This document shows positions 11,831-24,002 of a DNA stretch of 64,000 nt, piece after piece. Below the pieces are notes generated by a model, which made no database searches, had not been told where the DNA came from, and saw only the letters and a program-made list of their open reading frames with translations. The DNA comes from Prosopocoilus inquinatus (lineage: Eukaryota; Arthropoda; Insecta; Coleoptera; Lucanidae): NCBI GenBank assembly GCA_036172665.1, contig CM069880.1:7070501-7134500 (forward strand), given 5' to 3'. The position numbers and the translations under genes are program-made. Each line of letters starts with the position of its first letter. Position 1 is the stretch's first letter.

Positions 11831-14800
11831 TGCCTGCAAACTATGATACAAATCCGGTTCTTACTTGACTTAATTAATTTTTTTATTCTGTTTTAATCAA
11901 GAATCGGACAGATTGTCCTGACTATAACAGGACAACAGCGCTTTATAATTATTTTTAAGTTTCCTCTTTTTGACTTGATGAATTAAATACTTTTAGGCAA
12001 AGCATTTACGTTCTTTAATTTGCTGTTCATGAAATAGATTCGGGGAATATTATTATTTTTTTTAAGACGTACGATTTTTCATTTAGGGGTTGATTTAAAA
12101 AAAAATGACTTGCGCTCGTATTTTTCGTACGGGCGGCGTCTGCTGTTCTAGAAAACATTTTAAAGTTACAGCAAAGTTAGAAAATGAAGTCGAATAAGTT
12201 AGTCTATATTTTCAGCAACGCGCACAGTTACGGTCGCCACCCTCCCCTTTATAAAAGCAAAATTAAATTTTATGATTTAAGTTTTTTTTGTTTTTGTTTT
12301 TTCTTTAGGTTTATATGGTATGGTATTAAGAAGTACAGCTGCGTTAAATATGTTTTCCCCCGTTTCGCGCGGGGGTTTCCCTATCCTTCTAAAAATATAT
12401 TTAGTTCCTGGCGAGGTATTCTTCATTTAAGTGTAAAAAATGGGACGATTCTTGTGAAAGTATTTTTTTCGATTTATGTCGGCGTGAAAATAAACAACAG
12501 TAGGTGAGGTGAGCACTCAGTACATAACAGGAAAGTTGTTTTCTTCTAAAATCTTAATTCAATTTCGCTTCAAATAAATCTGTGTTTGAAAGGTCGGTTG
12601 GTAAAATATAGTCCTTTATTGCTCGATAAACCATGTCCTCAGTTCATTTGAGACAAGGCAAGTTATTTTAAAGATTTTCTTTTACTATAATAGTCCTAGC
12701 GGTGTAATACCCTCGACCCACCCTACCCCCGAGCAGCATTTTGTTAGGTGTTCATGGGCCCATCGATATTACTTTGTTTCGATTAATGTGACATTGTTAG
12801 AAGGGAGTATCAGCCCCCTCACTTTCAAGTTTTCGTCTTTTTCCTGCGCTCACCACAATGGAATACTAAAGAAGGGGAGAAGAAAATTCTGGGCATTAAG
12901 GGTAGCCTATACTGCTTTTACCGTCTATTAATTACAATAAATAAAAGCTCGGAAATAATAATAACAAATCACTGATACACCCGTTTATTTATGCATTTCA
13001 TTTTATTTTATTTTATTTTTTTGCTTCACCAAGTTACAACAAACGGAAATTTTAATTAAATTAATTACTGTACGTGACAGTTTGTTTTTAAATTAATTAA
13101 AAACGCAAAGCGCGCAAAAAATTTATTTTCGTTTAAATAAATAACGAATGCGATTGCCGTTGTAACAACATAATGTTGTAATGTATGGTTAGGGGGTAAA
13201 TCAGGAAGAAAATAGTTGTGTTACATTTTTTTTCAAATGCTCGCTCTACTGTATAATAAACGGCGCCGATGTAAACAATGAATAATTTATATATAAAAAA
13301 AAAACAAAAATATTTGCAGTGGATGGGTAGGTAACGTTTTAAATTTGAATTCTTTCGCAATGAAGCCCGTCGAGTACTACTATCGATTGAATATTCCATG
13401 ATACGCTATTCTATATAGGTATGAAGTATATATAGTATAAAGGGGAGGAATTTTCAATAAAATTCTAGTTAGTTTAGGATCGCATTTTCTGCTAGAATAA
13501 TTAGCTGCTCAGACATCCAAAGTACAAAGTAATTATTCTCTACGGGGAACATCCTTCAATAGAAATGGCGGTTTCCACGACAGACAAAATACAAAATATG
13601 TCTACACCTGTTGTTCATTTATAAACTGTTCATCACTGGTTAAATCCAATTTTTATTTTAAAATTAGAAATTTCCTGCAAATAATATAAACGAACGGGCC
13701 GCCATTGCTGTCTCGTTAATTCAACCCTTATTAAAGACTTTTAAATGTAAATGAATCATGGTAAGGGTTAAAGCGATTTTAGTAAAAAAATTATTTTTTT
13801 TCTCGTTGAGAGGATAAGGAAAGTGGTCCCCTGGGGGCGTGAAATTTTGCAAACATTCACGTAAGCAAGGTCGAAAGGGATGGTGGATTACTTTGACCAG
13901 AAAGGAAAAATATTAATTGAAATACTTAGAAGTTCTTTGATATGTAATGTAATGTTTTTTTTTTGCAATTTGTAATAAGTTCTGAGCTTGAAAGAATTGT
14001 AATACCCTTAATAGGGTTTATGTAGGAAAAGTATTCTTGTATTGTGGTTTAGCTCGAGGAGGGCAAATTAAAATAGTCTTACGGATAGACTGTGCGGGAT
14101 TTAAAGCCGCAATCAGCTTACTACGCGGTGAAAATAAATAAGAGGTGATGAACAAAACCTTCACAATTAGTCTAAAGTAAACCACGCTTCGGGTAAACAG
14201 AGAAAAAAACTTCAGCCAGTCGATGTTTTTTAATTCTGTTAACAAAGCTTGATGAACCACGGACTACAAAAATTGAATCTACTAATTAAGACGTACTTAC
14301 ATTACTCCGCTAATTGCAATATTTCTAATTAACTAATGAAAAGAAAATGCCAAGTCATAAACGAAAAAAAAAAGTTGAGGAGCTTTGAAAATGTTTCTGA
14401 AGTATGTAATTATTTATGTCATGCTCTTTTGAAACAAAAAAGTCGGCAAGCATCTCCTCACCGACCGTTACCTTGCTGATTAAACCTTGCGTTTAAAAAC
14501 TTTGTAATTTCTTCATTCGTTCTGTAATCACCAGAAACTTAAAATAAGCTTTCAGCTGCAGATTTTTTTTTCTTTAATTTTCAACTTTATTCCGACGTTT
14601 CGGGGCTAAAACCGACTTGAATTTAATTTGCCGGGAACCAAGAAAAATCCAGCACGTCATTCCAAGTAAACAATCGGAAATGACAGGAACTACGGTGCAA
14701 TTCAATCGAAGACACTCCTTACGATTTGCTTTCTTTACTTACTCTATTTACAATTATTATTATTACATTTGCAAACTGCGCGAAAGCTCTCGGGAATTTT

Positions 14801-16204
14801 GATAAGATAACTCCAAACTTATTCTTTTTTATTAATTTAATTTTTGATGAAAATTACCTACCCGCGTTAATATAATAAATCACACTTACTCGCCCAGAAG
14901 AAAAGAAAGAAAAAAAAAAACAACAATAATACATAAAGTTTCTTGAATCCCTCATGAATTTATCGTGTATATTGGTGGTAGGCGTGTAATGTTGTAATAT
15001 CGTTTGTTTTGTTTCATCCGTAATGAAACATTCATTATTATAAATTGTGATTTGTGTTGGCGCTGTTTCTTCTTTTTTTGGCGAGAGGCATATTTTATAC
15101 ACGTTCAACTCTGATGAACTAATTCATTACGAAACCACCGACATGAACAAACCGAACATTTAATGTTTAAATCCCAATTTGACAGCAAGATGCGAGCGCC
15201 GCCGCCGCGCCGCCATTCCCAAAACGGTTTTACGCAGGGCTATTTATTTAATTTATTGTTTGTGGAAATTTAAATTTTCCTCACCCTTGTTTTTGTTCTT
15301 GTTGTTGTTGTTGTTGTTGTTGAAATCCGAAACATGCAGAATGCTCTTCTCTACTCTGAGAAATAATGTTCTTAGATAACATTATGCCAACCTGTATGTC
15401 AAGGTTAAACGGCGCCTTCAAGATATCATCAATCTTCTTACGTAATTACTGAATAATGCTTTGGAACTTACCAAATAATTATCATAAGATAATTAATTAC
15501 CGGGAGATTACACACGACTTGGCCAACCGAATATGGTCAAATAACTCCGACGACCAATCATTTGTTTCTTAAAGTTCTTGTGCAATAGATTGTTTAACTC
15601 CCACGTCTGCTCCATAATAATAATTATCACTGTCATCATCAAAAACCAGTCAGCCCATTTATTACATCACAAATTGACAAATAAGACTTTTTCATTGTAA
15701 AAAAAAAATAGTAACGTAGCCAAATTATCACATTCATTATTGATTTCAACGAATCGAAATGTTAAAACAGTTATAATAACAAATAATATCATCGCAAATA
15801 TTTACTATTTATTTTATGTACATAAATTTGAAAGTATTTTAAAACGCTCCATGCATAATACAATATTTATTTATATCATGACAAATTGGGATAGTGATTT
15901 TAACGTCAGTTTTAAACAATCATCAAATTCCAAATTGAGTTACATTGACGTTCGAATTTTCGATTCACTTTTGGGCAAATTAATAATAAATTCATTTGAG
16001 TTTTGTTTTCTTTTTCTTTATTACAATAATTACTTATCAAATGGGTGTAAGTTGTCTTACTTCGGCTGTTTCAGAAAAATAGTGTCTTTGATGTATTAAT
16101 TCATAATTCTAGAATTACCTTGATAGTTGACAAGACGAAATCTTTGATTTGGTTCGAAATTCAGAAAAGTTCAAGTGCCCCTCCCCTTTGTTGAGAACTA
16201 AAGA
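11831..16204. other. No gene seen
   Basis: AT-rich sequence. The longest frames, 12184-12507 and 15740-16099, are low-complexity in F, Y, N, I, K and S, as expected for chance frames in AT-rich DNA. Confidence 0.6.
15297..15321. repeat. (TTG)n microsatellite
   Basis: About eight TTG units next to a GC-rich gcgccgccgccgcgccgcc run at 15196-15214. They fall in one 66-codon frame that is not considered a gene. Confidence 0.9.
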
Positions 16205-16689
16205 CCTTTTTGGATTTCATTAAAACTTTCTAGAAATTTTTGTTTCCCCTTAAATGAAAGAATTCGTTTAGATTTCAGAGGTGCACTCAAAATATTTGAC
16301 AGTGAAAGAAAGAAGGCCCTTTGATTTAATCAAAACCTTGAAATTTTGGTTTTTCCTTAAATGAAAGAATTCGTTTGGATTTCAGATGTGCTCTCAAAAT
16401 ATTTAACAGCGAAACGAAGAAGGCCCACACCATTATAATAAATAGTCTTGAATCCAACTTGCCCTCGACGTTTGGAGAAGTCCTCAAGAAAAAGGCATAA
16501 AATAGAAGATACGTGTCTTCATTTCTGTCCTTGGTTTGAATCACTTTTTTGCTCTTGTTGGAACCCCTGAACTTTTGGTTTCTCCAAGAATGAGTGAATT
16601 CGTCTGCATTTCATAAATGCCATTCAAGCCACAGCTTTATTTTCACTTTTCCCCCATTATTATTTATCCTTGTTTTTTCTTCCCATTTA

Positions 16690-16980
16690 CTTATTTCTTT
16701 CGCTTGTAGATTCGACAACACCATCTCAGCCCATATTTTCTTTCATTTTTGGTTTTCCTTTCTTTCCCGGATGTTTTCCTGTTATTCTGTTTTCGTTCTT
16801 CCTCTGTAGTTGTCCAAAGCACTGCAATCGTCTCATTCTAATCATTTCTGTAATCTTCGCTCCACTGAACAGCTGATGGTCCGATTCTAATACTCTCCTC
16901 AAAGTCCTCCTTTCCCACCGAAATAATCCTTTCTCAGACGCTCTGTGTATTTCCTCATGTTTGGCAGGCAATTAAAGCGG
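16690..16980 (-). pseudogene. LINE ORF2 C-terminal tail, copy 1
   Basis: The minus strand from 16971 reads KHEEIHRAS, LFRWERRTLRRVLES, then ITEMIRMRRLQCFGQLQRK and ENRITGKHPGKKGKPK. This is the familiar end of many LINE ORF2 proteins, past the reverse transcriptase: an 'ERRTLRR' helix followed by 'RRLQWFGHLQR..ENR' and a basic G/K/P-rich run. The open frame is 81 codons, from 16971 to a stop at 16726. A block of residues found in copy 2 (GEKKTESG onward) is missing here, so this copy carries a deletion. It is a fragment only, with no RT core. Clade is not assigned. Confidence 0.75.
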
Positions 16981-17329
16981 TCGGACTTTTATAGTCTTAA
17001 CAGATTTCCTTAAAACATTGAAACTGTTTTTCTTTAACGTGAGATTCGCTTGGATTTCAGAAATGTACTTCAGATATTTGACGGCGAAAAGAAGAAGGCC
17101 CAGAACGCCTTATAATAAATAGTCTTGAACCAACTTATACAATAGAAGGTGCACGTCTTTCACTTTTGTGTTCTTGCTTTTGTGTTTTGTTTGGAATCTG
17201 AAATATTTTTTGTTTTTTTTTATCCCTTGAAATTTTGGTTTCTCTTTAAATGAGTGAATTCTGCAATTCCGAAATGCCATTTAAGCCACTTTTCCCCCAT
17301 TACTGTTTATTCTTATTTTTCGCTTGCAG

Positions 17330-17680
17330 ATTCGACAACACCATCTCAGTCCATCTTTTTTTTTCCTTTTTGGTTTTCCTTCCTTTCTCTTATCTCCCGG
17401 ATGTTTCCCTGTTATTCTATCTTCTTTCTTTCCTTTGTGGTTGTCCGAACCATTGCAATCGTCTCATTCTAATCACTTTTGTAATCCTAGTTCCACTGAA
17501 CATTTCATAGTCCCACTGAACATTTCATAGTCCGATTCATTAGATCTTCTTTCATATTATCCACTTTCGGTCTTTTTCTCTCCTAATACTCTCCTTAAAA
17601 TCCTCCTTTCCCACCGTAATAATCCTTCCAGAGACACTTTGTTTATTTCCTCATGTTTCGCAAGCAATTAAAGCGGTCGG
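17330..17680 (-). pseudogene. LINE ORF2 C-terminal tail, copy 2, broken
   Basis: The minus strand from about 17675 reads AKHEEINKVSLEGLLRWERR and ILRRVLGEKKTESG, then after a stop YERRSNES and DYEMFSGT. After a frameshift it gives a MRRLQWFGQ-like block and RITGKHPGDKRKEGKPK. It keeps the 'YERRSNE.LYEMF' segment typical of this LINE tail, which copy 1 has lost. A ~20-bp stretch around 17500-17530 (agtcccactgaacatttcat) is duplicated in tandem. Copy 2 is therefore closer to the ancestral structure but also dead. Confidence 0.72.
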
Positions 17681-18334
17681 ACTAATTACTATCTTTTATA
17701 GTCTTAACAGATTGACTCTAAACCTTGAAATTTTGGTTGTTTCCTTGAATGAGAGATTCGTTTGAACTTCAAATATTCGACGGCGAAAGTAAAGCCTAGA
17801 ACGCCTTATATTCTTGAATCCAACTTGCTCCCGATGATTGGAAAAGTCCTCAAAAAAAGGCATAAAATAAATAAATAAATCATTTTTGTATTCTTGTTAG
17901 GATCTATAACATTTTTTCTTCATTCTTCATTTTCTCTGTAAATCAGTGAATTCGTCTGCATTTCAGAAATGCCATTTAGACCACAGGTTTATCGGTTTTT
18001 CGTCAAAACCATGAAATTTTGATTTTTCCCCTTTCTTCTACAAAATGAAAGAACTCATTTGGATTTCAGAAATGCACTTCAAATAACTGACACCTAAAGA
18101 AAGAAGGCCTACTCCTTATAATAAATAGTATTAAATCCAACTTGCTTTCAATGTAGTATTTAGTATTAGTATTATTTAACCGTATCTCAAAGAGATATCG
18201 GCATCGTATAAGTGTATATACGGTTGTAAAAGCTCTCAAAGAAAAGGAATTGTTTTCTTGTTGGGATCTAAAACATTTTTTGAATTACACATCAAAAATC
18301 TAAATCATTCAACGTTTTCAAAATTGTTTTCCCA

Positions 18335-18504
18335 GGCCCGGTATTATAAACGCAAGTTAAATTAACTCTACAGTTTAATGCCTTAGTAACCATTGTTTTT
18401 ACAATTGTTACTAAGACATTAGACTTACAAACAATTGTAAAAACAATGGTTACTAAGGCATTAAACTGTATAGTAAATTTATTTTACGTTTATAATACCG
18501 GACC
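18335..18504. mobile_element. Near-palindromic MITE, 170 bp
   Basis: The ends are ggcccggtattataaacg and cgtttataataccggacc. The inner arms include a perfect stem of about 37 bp running from acagtttaatgccttag (18371) to its complement at 18434-18471, with a loop of about 25 nt. The overall pairing makes it a candidate hairpin-RNA source as well. Confidence 0.78.
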
Positions 18505-18597
18505 CTAATCAAATAAACTGATGTTTCATTTGCACTTTGCTTTTTTTAATGTATCTACTCGAGACATGAATGATTTCTAAACACTAATTTCTTAGGA

Positions 18598-18697
18598 ATA
18601 GCGTTTACGTTAAATGCCAGAAAACTATAAATGCGCTTGCTCAGATATTTGTGAGCAAGCGCATTACTGTTTCTGTGGCATTTAGCGTAAACGCTAT
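18598..18697. repeat. 100-bp hairpin, MITE or pre-miRNA-like
   Basis: The two ~46-nt arms begin atagcgtttacg and end gcgcttgctca, and pair with only a few mismatches around an 8-nt loop (gatatttg). It lies less than 100 bp right of the 170-bp palindromic element. The size and pairing also fit a microRNA precursor, but nothing identifies a known family. Confidence 0.65.
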
Positions 18698-20340
18698 AGA
18701 CGACGTGTAAGTTGCGAAAAAACTCCCTAACATTACGAGTAAGACCCTCAAAAGTGGTGTGTGTGTGTGTGTGTATTTATAGGTCTTAGTAATGGCATTT
18801 TTTGATAATTTGCACTCTCTCACCCTCCTTGGGGTTCTTAGGAAAGAAGGTCATAATCTAGTAAAGCACTGCACCGTGGTCCCTTTCTCAAACAAAGTTC
18901 TTGCGTGTAGTTGTTTGGGGGGTGCCTTTCAGCTTATGTTGCTGTGTACAGTAAGACATAGATCTTTGGTAAATATGTGTTTATTATAAGCGTGTGTGTT
19001 ATTTGATGAGCGTAACACACCCTGCGCTATTTAATTGGAATTCAATGCCGAACTATATTAGATAATCACGAACAATACAGTTACGAAATGAGCAAACGGT
19101 TCATCTGATCATGTATTAGCGATTAAGTCGGATAAGATCATGGGTTTCGAAACGTACACTCTTCACAACAAACAATAATTAACAAGGCATTTCCTCCACG
19201 GTTTATATACACGAAAGCGTTTTCTGTTTCAACATCCTACACACGTAAAGTGCACTGAGGACGAGGAAGGGTGTGAACGGTACAGGAACGTATTCCGCAA
19301 TATGGAAACCGAATATAAATCGTACTTTTCCATAGCCAATCCTCTTACTCGGTAACATAACAAGTAGTAAATCGCGGAACGGTTTCATAATGTTAATCGC
19401 ATTTTGAAAATTCCTGACGCGCTTGTTTTATGAACTTCTTAAACAATAGGTCATCTCCGAGAGTAAATGTTACTACATGCAGAAAGGAATACGTTTGGTA
19501 CGTTTCGTGACGATGGAACGACCTCGCATTAGAAAGTAATGCTGCAGAATGGAAAAGCAGAGCATTTATCTTAGTCGAAACCTCGGACTAAACAAAAATA
19601 CGACCTTTTCTTGCTTATTCTACTTTATCCCCCACGTTTAAACCATTGCATCACACCGACACGGAAAATCTATAACAACAACAAAAAAACCCGACGTTCA
19701 TAACGGACCGTAATTAACACGAAATTTTTGAACAGGAAATATAAATTTCGTTCGTTCACTCTCGGATATAAATAATAAGCGTTAAAACTCTTATGTACTT
19801 CGGGAAAGCTCATTTGTTTACTCTGTCAACAGAACTGTGCTTTCAAACAATAAATATTTCCTATCTTATAAACCCCGACAGAAATTCCTGCTCCTTTTTT
19901 ATACGTTTATTTTTTACATCCGCATAAGTAGGTCATTTTTGTGAGACATAACTTTTCAGCTTCATATTTTATATCTTATTGTAATACAATGCCATAAATT
20001 TTCAGGAAATTTCCAAGGTACTACCTTATTCGCAAAACATTTAACGACATAAAACCATCTGACACCACGACCCTTATCTTTAGTATCAGTATCCCACTGA
20101 GATATCTAGTTTATAACTATACTTACACAAGTAACAGAAAAATTTGTTACAGTCAGTTTAGATTGCAATGGATTTGGTACCTCGTCAGCAAAAGCGTAGC
20201 TCAAGAATTCGACTGAAATCTAGTCGACCTCTGGTAATTATCTCGAAACCGACCAAACTAAAAACTTTGGATTTTGCTAAAATTCGTTTACTTTCGGAAA
20301 TCTGGAAAAGCTCCCTCAAACTCCCTCAAAAAAAAACTAA
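18698..20340. other. No gene seen
   Basis: Ordinary sequence with no recognised repeats beyond a short GT run. Confidence 0.55.
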
Positions 20341-20410
20341 ATATTAGCCTTTAGGGAGAATCGAACTCGAGACCAAAAAGCTTTACCAATTGAACTACAG
20401 CAACTTAAGA
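20341..20410 (-). other. tRNA-like fragment with missing anticodon arm
   Basis: The minus strand reads gtagttcaattggtaaagc (box A-like), five T-rich bases, then ggtctcgagttcgattctcc (box B-like). Spacing is too short for a tRNA. It is most likely a SINE head or tRNA pseudogene. Confidence 0.55.
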
Positions 20411-20509
20411 GATCTTTTTCACTTCGAAAATGGAATATGTGTTTTGGGGGTCTAAAGTTACAGACTTGTTTTGCGACTGTGTGTGTAAAGTGTTCCATGG
20501 CCTTTTTAT

Positions 20510-20692
20510 TTTCAAACCTTCTCGCCACTGAAGAGAAAGTAGTGTCGATTTCTCTCTCCCCAACACTGAAGGATACCTGAAGTGAACACTGACCACCACT
20601 GAGAATTAATTAACTCGAGTGTGATTCGAACTTACGACCTTGCGTTCATAAGTCCTATCGATCCTCTTACCACTGGACCATTCAAGCTTAAA
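20510..20692 (-). mobile_element. tRNA-derived SINE-like copy 3
   Basis: This is the most complete copy. On the minus strand it reads atggtccagtggtaagagga (box A-like), then ggtcgtaagttcgaatcaca (box B-like), then gtggtggtcagtgttcactt, then a body that ends at tctcttcagtggcga. These features match Pol III-type internal promoters. Confidence 0.7.
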
Positions 20693-21108
20693 TACAATTA
20701 TGTTATTGATTGTTAAAAAGCTTGAATATTCAGAAAATGGTTTCTTTTTTATTCGATTTGCGTAACAATTTTTTTGTTAGATAGTGAAGAGAGTCCAGAT
20801 TTCATGCAGGTAATTATTGTTAAAATAGGAAAATATAAAGGGCGTTTTGCTGAGAATTATTAACTCCAGTGTGATTCGAACTCACGACCTTGCGTTCATA
20901 AAGTCAATCGATCCTCTTACCACTGGACCATTCAGGCTTAAATACAATTACGCTATTAATTGTTAAAAAAAAGCTTGAATATTAAGAAAATGATTTCTTT
21001 TTTCATTCGATTTGCGTAACGCTTTTTTTTGTTAGAAAATGAAGAGAGTCCAGATTTCACGCAGGTAATTATTGTTAAAGTAGCGAAACATAAAAGAACG
21101 TTTTGTTG
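20601..21108. repeat. Tandem duplication (~250 bp) of SINE head plus flank
   Basis: 20601-20851 and 20852-21108 match closely: gagaatta..., the box A/B region, gcttaaatacaatta, gcttgaatatt, ttcgatttgcgtaac, gaagagagtccagatttca and gcaggtaattattgttaaa all recur about 250 bp apart. The second copy therefore contains SINE copy 4 (20850-20940). Confidence 0.85.
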
Positions 21109-22896
21109 AAATTTGAAGAGAGGCGTGAATGAAATGGGGATTTTGAATAGGCGTGCTCGGTCGGTGTATCGAAAAAGTCACAATTCCATGAATATCTGTA
21201 ATTTAGCATCCCAACTAGAACGGAGAGAGCGTTTATAGTTTGAGAGGGCATCGTGAGCTGCTCGTGTTTCATAAATTTATAGCGAAACAAACGTAACGTT
21301 TAGGTTCCATAACCACTTGATTTAATTACACGAATGAATTATAGCGGAGCGGAACCAGTATTTGATTAAAGGACATACAATCAATGTAGATTCAAAATAC
21401 CGTTCATTAGTTACTCCGTACTGCTGCGAAAGATCGAACGAAAAACGAACCCCCGAGTAAATAAAATTTAAAAGTCGTTTTATTTCTACCCCTTCACATA
21501 TGCACGTATATTATTGTGTGACGTCTAATTTTTTTGTGCCTACGAATAGATAAAAAAAAAATTAGTTGCAAAAGTCACTTTCAATTACACAGAGGACTTC
21601 CTGAGCATCCCCTGTACGTCCGGTTCTATTTGGGGCCTTTTCAACAAGGGCTCAAGAGCTACAATTGCAATCAGATTGACCTGTTCGAGTTATCCCGAAA
21701 TCGAGTGATGAAAATGTTGATAAGAGTGTTATCTGCGAATAGATCACTTTATGCTTTCGTAGTTTTAAGTTGATAAAGAAAATTCTAAAATCTGGTTTGG
21801 TACTACTTGATAAAGCGTGAGTGAAGTTTATGTAATTCATAGGTAGATGTTATTTATTGCTATCGTAAGTACTTTGCACTTAAAACTTTTGAAATAACTA
21901 AAACTTTGTATAATATGTAGCCAGGTTACTTCTCGTTATCACTGGCGAACGTTAACTAACATTGAGAGGGCGCGGGGGTGCACCTAATTTTATTTTCGGC
22001 GCGGGGTGATGGTGGTGGATAGAGACAAAATTAATTTGGTATTTTTTAACGTAGTTTCTAAACATTCGTGCAGCCATTAAATTTCAATCTTCTTCCTTAA
22101 TTAAATTCCGCCTGGATTTGCTGTGTAATGAAAAAAAAAAAAAAAAAACGAAAACGAACGAAAGAGTGAAATTGGTTTTTTGGTGAGGATGAGGTGCAGC
22201 AAAAAAGAATTATTTATAAGAAATTTGTGCATATTAGAGTGCACACGATTTAGGTTTATGTTGTGTGGCGTGCTGTGTCAAGGCTTGGGGTGTGAAACTG
22301 CAGATGGCGATTGGAGGACCCCTAACCGTAGTGAATATGAATGTTTCAATTTCACAGTCTGTTGCATTCCTTAGTTTAAAAGAAAGAATTCCAATCTGTG
22401 TGTGTGTGTGTGTAAGACCGAATTTTCGTTTACCTGTACACTACATCGGGCCATGTCGATTTTTCCGATGTTATACCGACTGTGTTTAATTGCGATTTCG
22501 GTTTATATAAAATCGAACGCGAATAAAAATAGCAAAAGCGTCGGAGCAAGTTGAAAGGGGGTGATTTTCATTTTAATTATTTACGTTTCCGTTTGTTAAG
22601 GGTCTCCGGTGTTCGCTAACAATTAAAGAGGAACGAAATTCGACTATTTATTTATTGCCTAGATTAAAAGCGTCAGCTCTACTGTTAACGCTGCTTTAAT
22701 TGTTGAATCAGCTCATCCAAATCTTTAATCAAAGCTATTTACACATGTAAACACAGTTTTATCGTAGTCTGGCGTTAATTCCTCGGATCCGGAGAAGCGG
22801 TGAATGCGAAAATATTACGACCGGTGTACGTATGAATTCGGAAGCAGGAGGACACGGTCAAACACCCGCGTTAATAAATAAACAAGGGAAATCGTA

Positions 22897-23175
22897 CTAA
22901 CACCCTTCAGCTGAAACTTTAAAACGTTTACCCTCACCACCGCAGCGCACCATCGCGTCGCTATTTACATATTGTATTGACGGATAAAAACGAACGCGAT
23001 ATTCATAAGACTGATCGTGAAAGTAGCTGTACACCTTTACAAAGACTGTCATAAAAACTACCCCAACAATAACTGATTTTCCAGAGCGAAATTCTCTCTT
23101 GTCATAAGTTTTCGAACTCTTGGCGTGCAAAAGCAAATCGATTTGTAATTGACTGGTTGCCCTGTGTTGTGTCAA
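22897..23175 (-). other. Unassigned 92-codon open frame
   Basis: The frame contains a hydrophobic run (SVIVGVVFMTVFVKVY) and then SYEYRVRFYPS. No domain is recognised and no splice or promoter signal supports it. It lies on the same strand as the plexin exon but downstream of it in gene direction, and does not resemble plexin. Confidence 0.2.
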
Positions 23176-23412
23176 TCAATCCACGAACGAACGAACGCCA
23201 AACGAAAAATTTAACAGATCCACTTAACGTTATGGAATTTATAATCAATCCAGAACAGTCCGATGCAAATAGAAATAAAACGACAAATTAATTAATTTTA
23301 TTTCAGGAAAAAGAATTAACCCAAAACAACAACTTAAAGTACATTACGAAACGGCGTAACTAGAGGTCAACTTGCAAAATCTTTACCCAACGCTTCACAC
23401 ACGTCTCGCATA

Positions 23413-23538
23413 CACAGGGTGTTTAAAAGAAAGTTTTCATATTTTACTCGTTGGCTATTTTCTTCAAATTCCTTAGACGTCCAGTCATAAACACAAACGA
23501 ATCTGACGAAAAAACAATTGGGCGTGAATCACCCTGTA
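23413..23538. mobile_element. Short element with CAGGGTG termini
   Basis: It begins acacagggtgttt and ends gaatcaccctgta. The shared outer 'acagggtg' and the length of about 125 bp fit a deletion derivative of the CAGGGTGATTCA-type elements elsewhere in the window, but arm pairing beyond the tips is weak. Confidence 0.45.
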
Positions 23539-24002
23539 TATCAATATTTTTACGGAAGCAAACCTAAAGCCAATTAAAACATTTCAAAGTTGGTTCTTTC
23601 TTTTGTTTGTTGTTTTGAGAATCAATCGCCCTACAAAAATTAATCAAGGAAATACGTATTTCTGAAACATATCATGAGCTACTCTGTTAAAAACAATTAC
23701 AAGAGGACGAACGACTAAGGAAGAGAATACAAATTAAATAAATAAAAACTAAAATGAAAACTCAGCATTTGTTTTACGGTCCTCTGAAAATAAAAAGTGC
23801 TGCGGCTAAAAGATTCTAAACTAGAATTTTCTGGCGTTTTTTTCCCAATTTACGTGGCTTTATACACGTTCAGATAACACCGGCAAATATTGATATTAAT
23901 ACTAACGCTCATACTAACACAGTTAATTTACTATCGCCGCACCTTAAAAATTTTATGGCCACTTACGTAGTCACGTACAACTAATTAACTGAATATACGC
24001 TG

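Larger units (their letters stand above)
16205..18260 (-). repeat. Composite repeat region: alternating ~200-bp units and LINE C-terminal tails
   Basis: A unit containing 'gaaattttggtt', 'ggatttcag', 'gaagaaggcc' and 'tataataaatagt' recurs in diverged form near 16205-16330, 16331-16560, 17000-17190, 17715-17890 and 18005-18260. Between the second and third units, and between the third and fourth, lie two related minus-strand LINE tails (16690-16980 and 17330-17680). Lead-ins 'gtgaattc...aaatgccatt' repeat near 16590, 17255 and 17945. The arrangement is a ~700-bp block duplicated in tandem with extra partial units at both ends. It could be 3' UTR plus tail of one LINE family, duplicated after insertion. 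Confidence 0.7.
21109..24002. other. No confident gene
   Basis: Holds poly-A (22131-22148), a GT run, the unassigned 92-codon frame and the short CAGGGTG element at 23413. Confidence 0.55.

Noticed and set aside
15740..16099. 119-codon plus frame
   Set aside because: Composition is dominated by I, N, Y, F, K and S from AT-rich DNA; no motif, splice or promoter support.
20341..20410. Functional tRNA gene
   Set aside because: Box A and box B are too close and the anticodon arm is missing.
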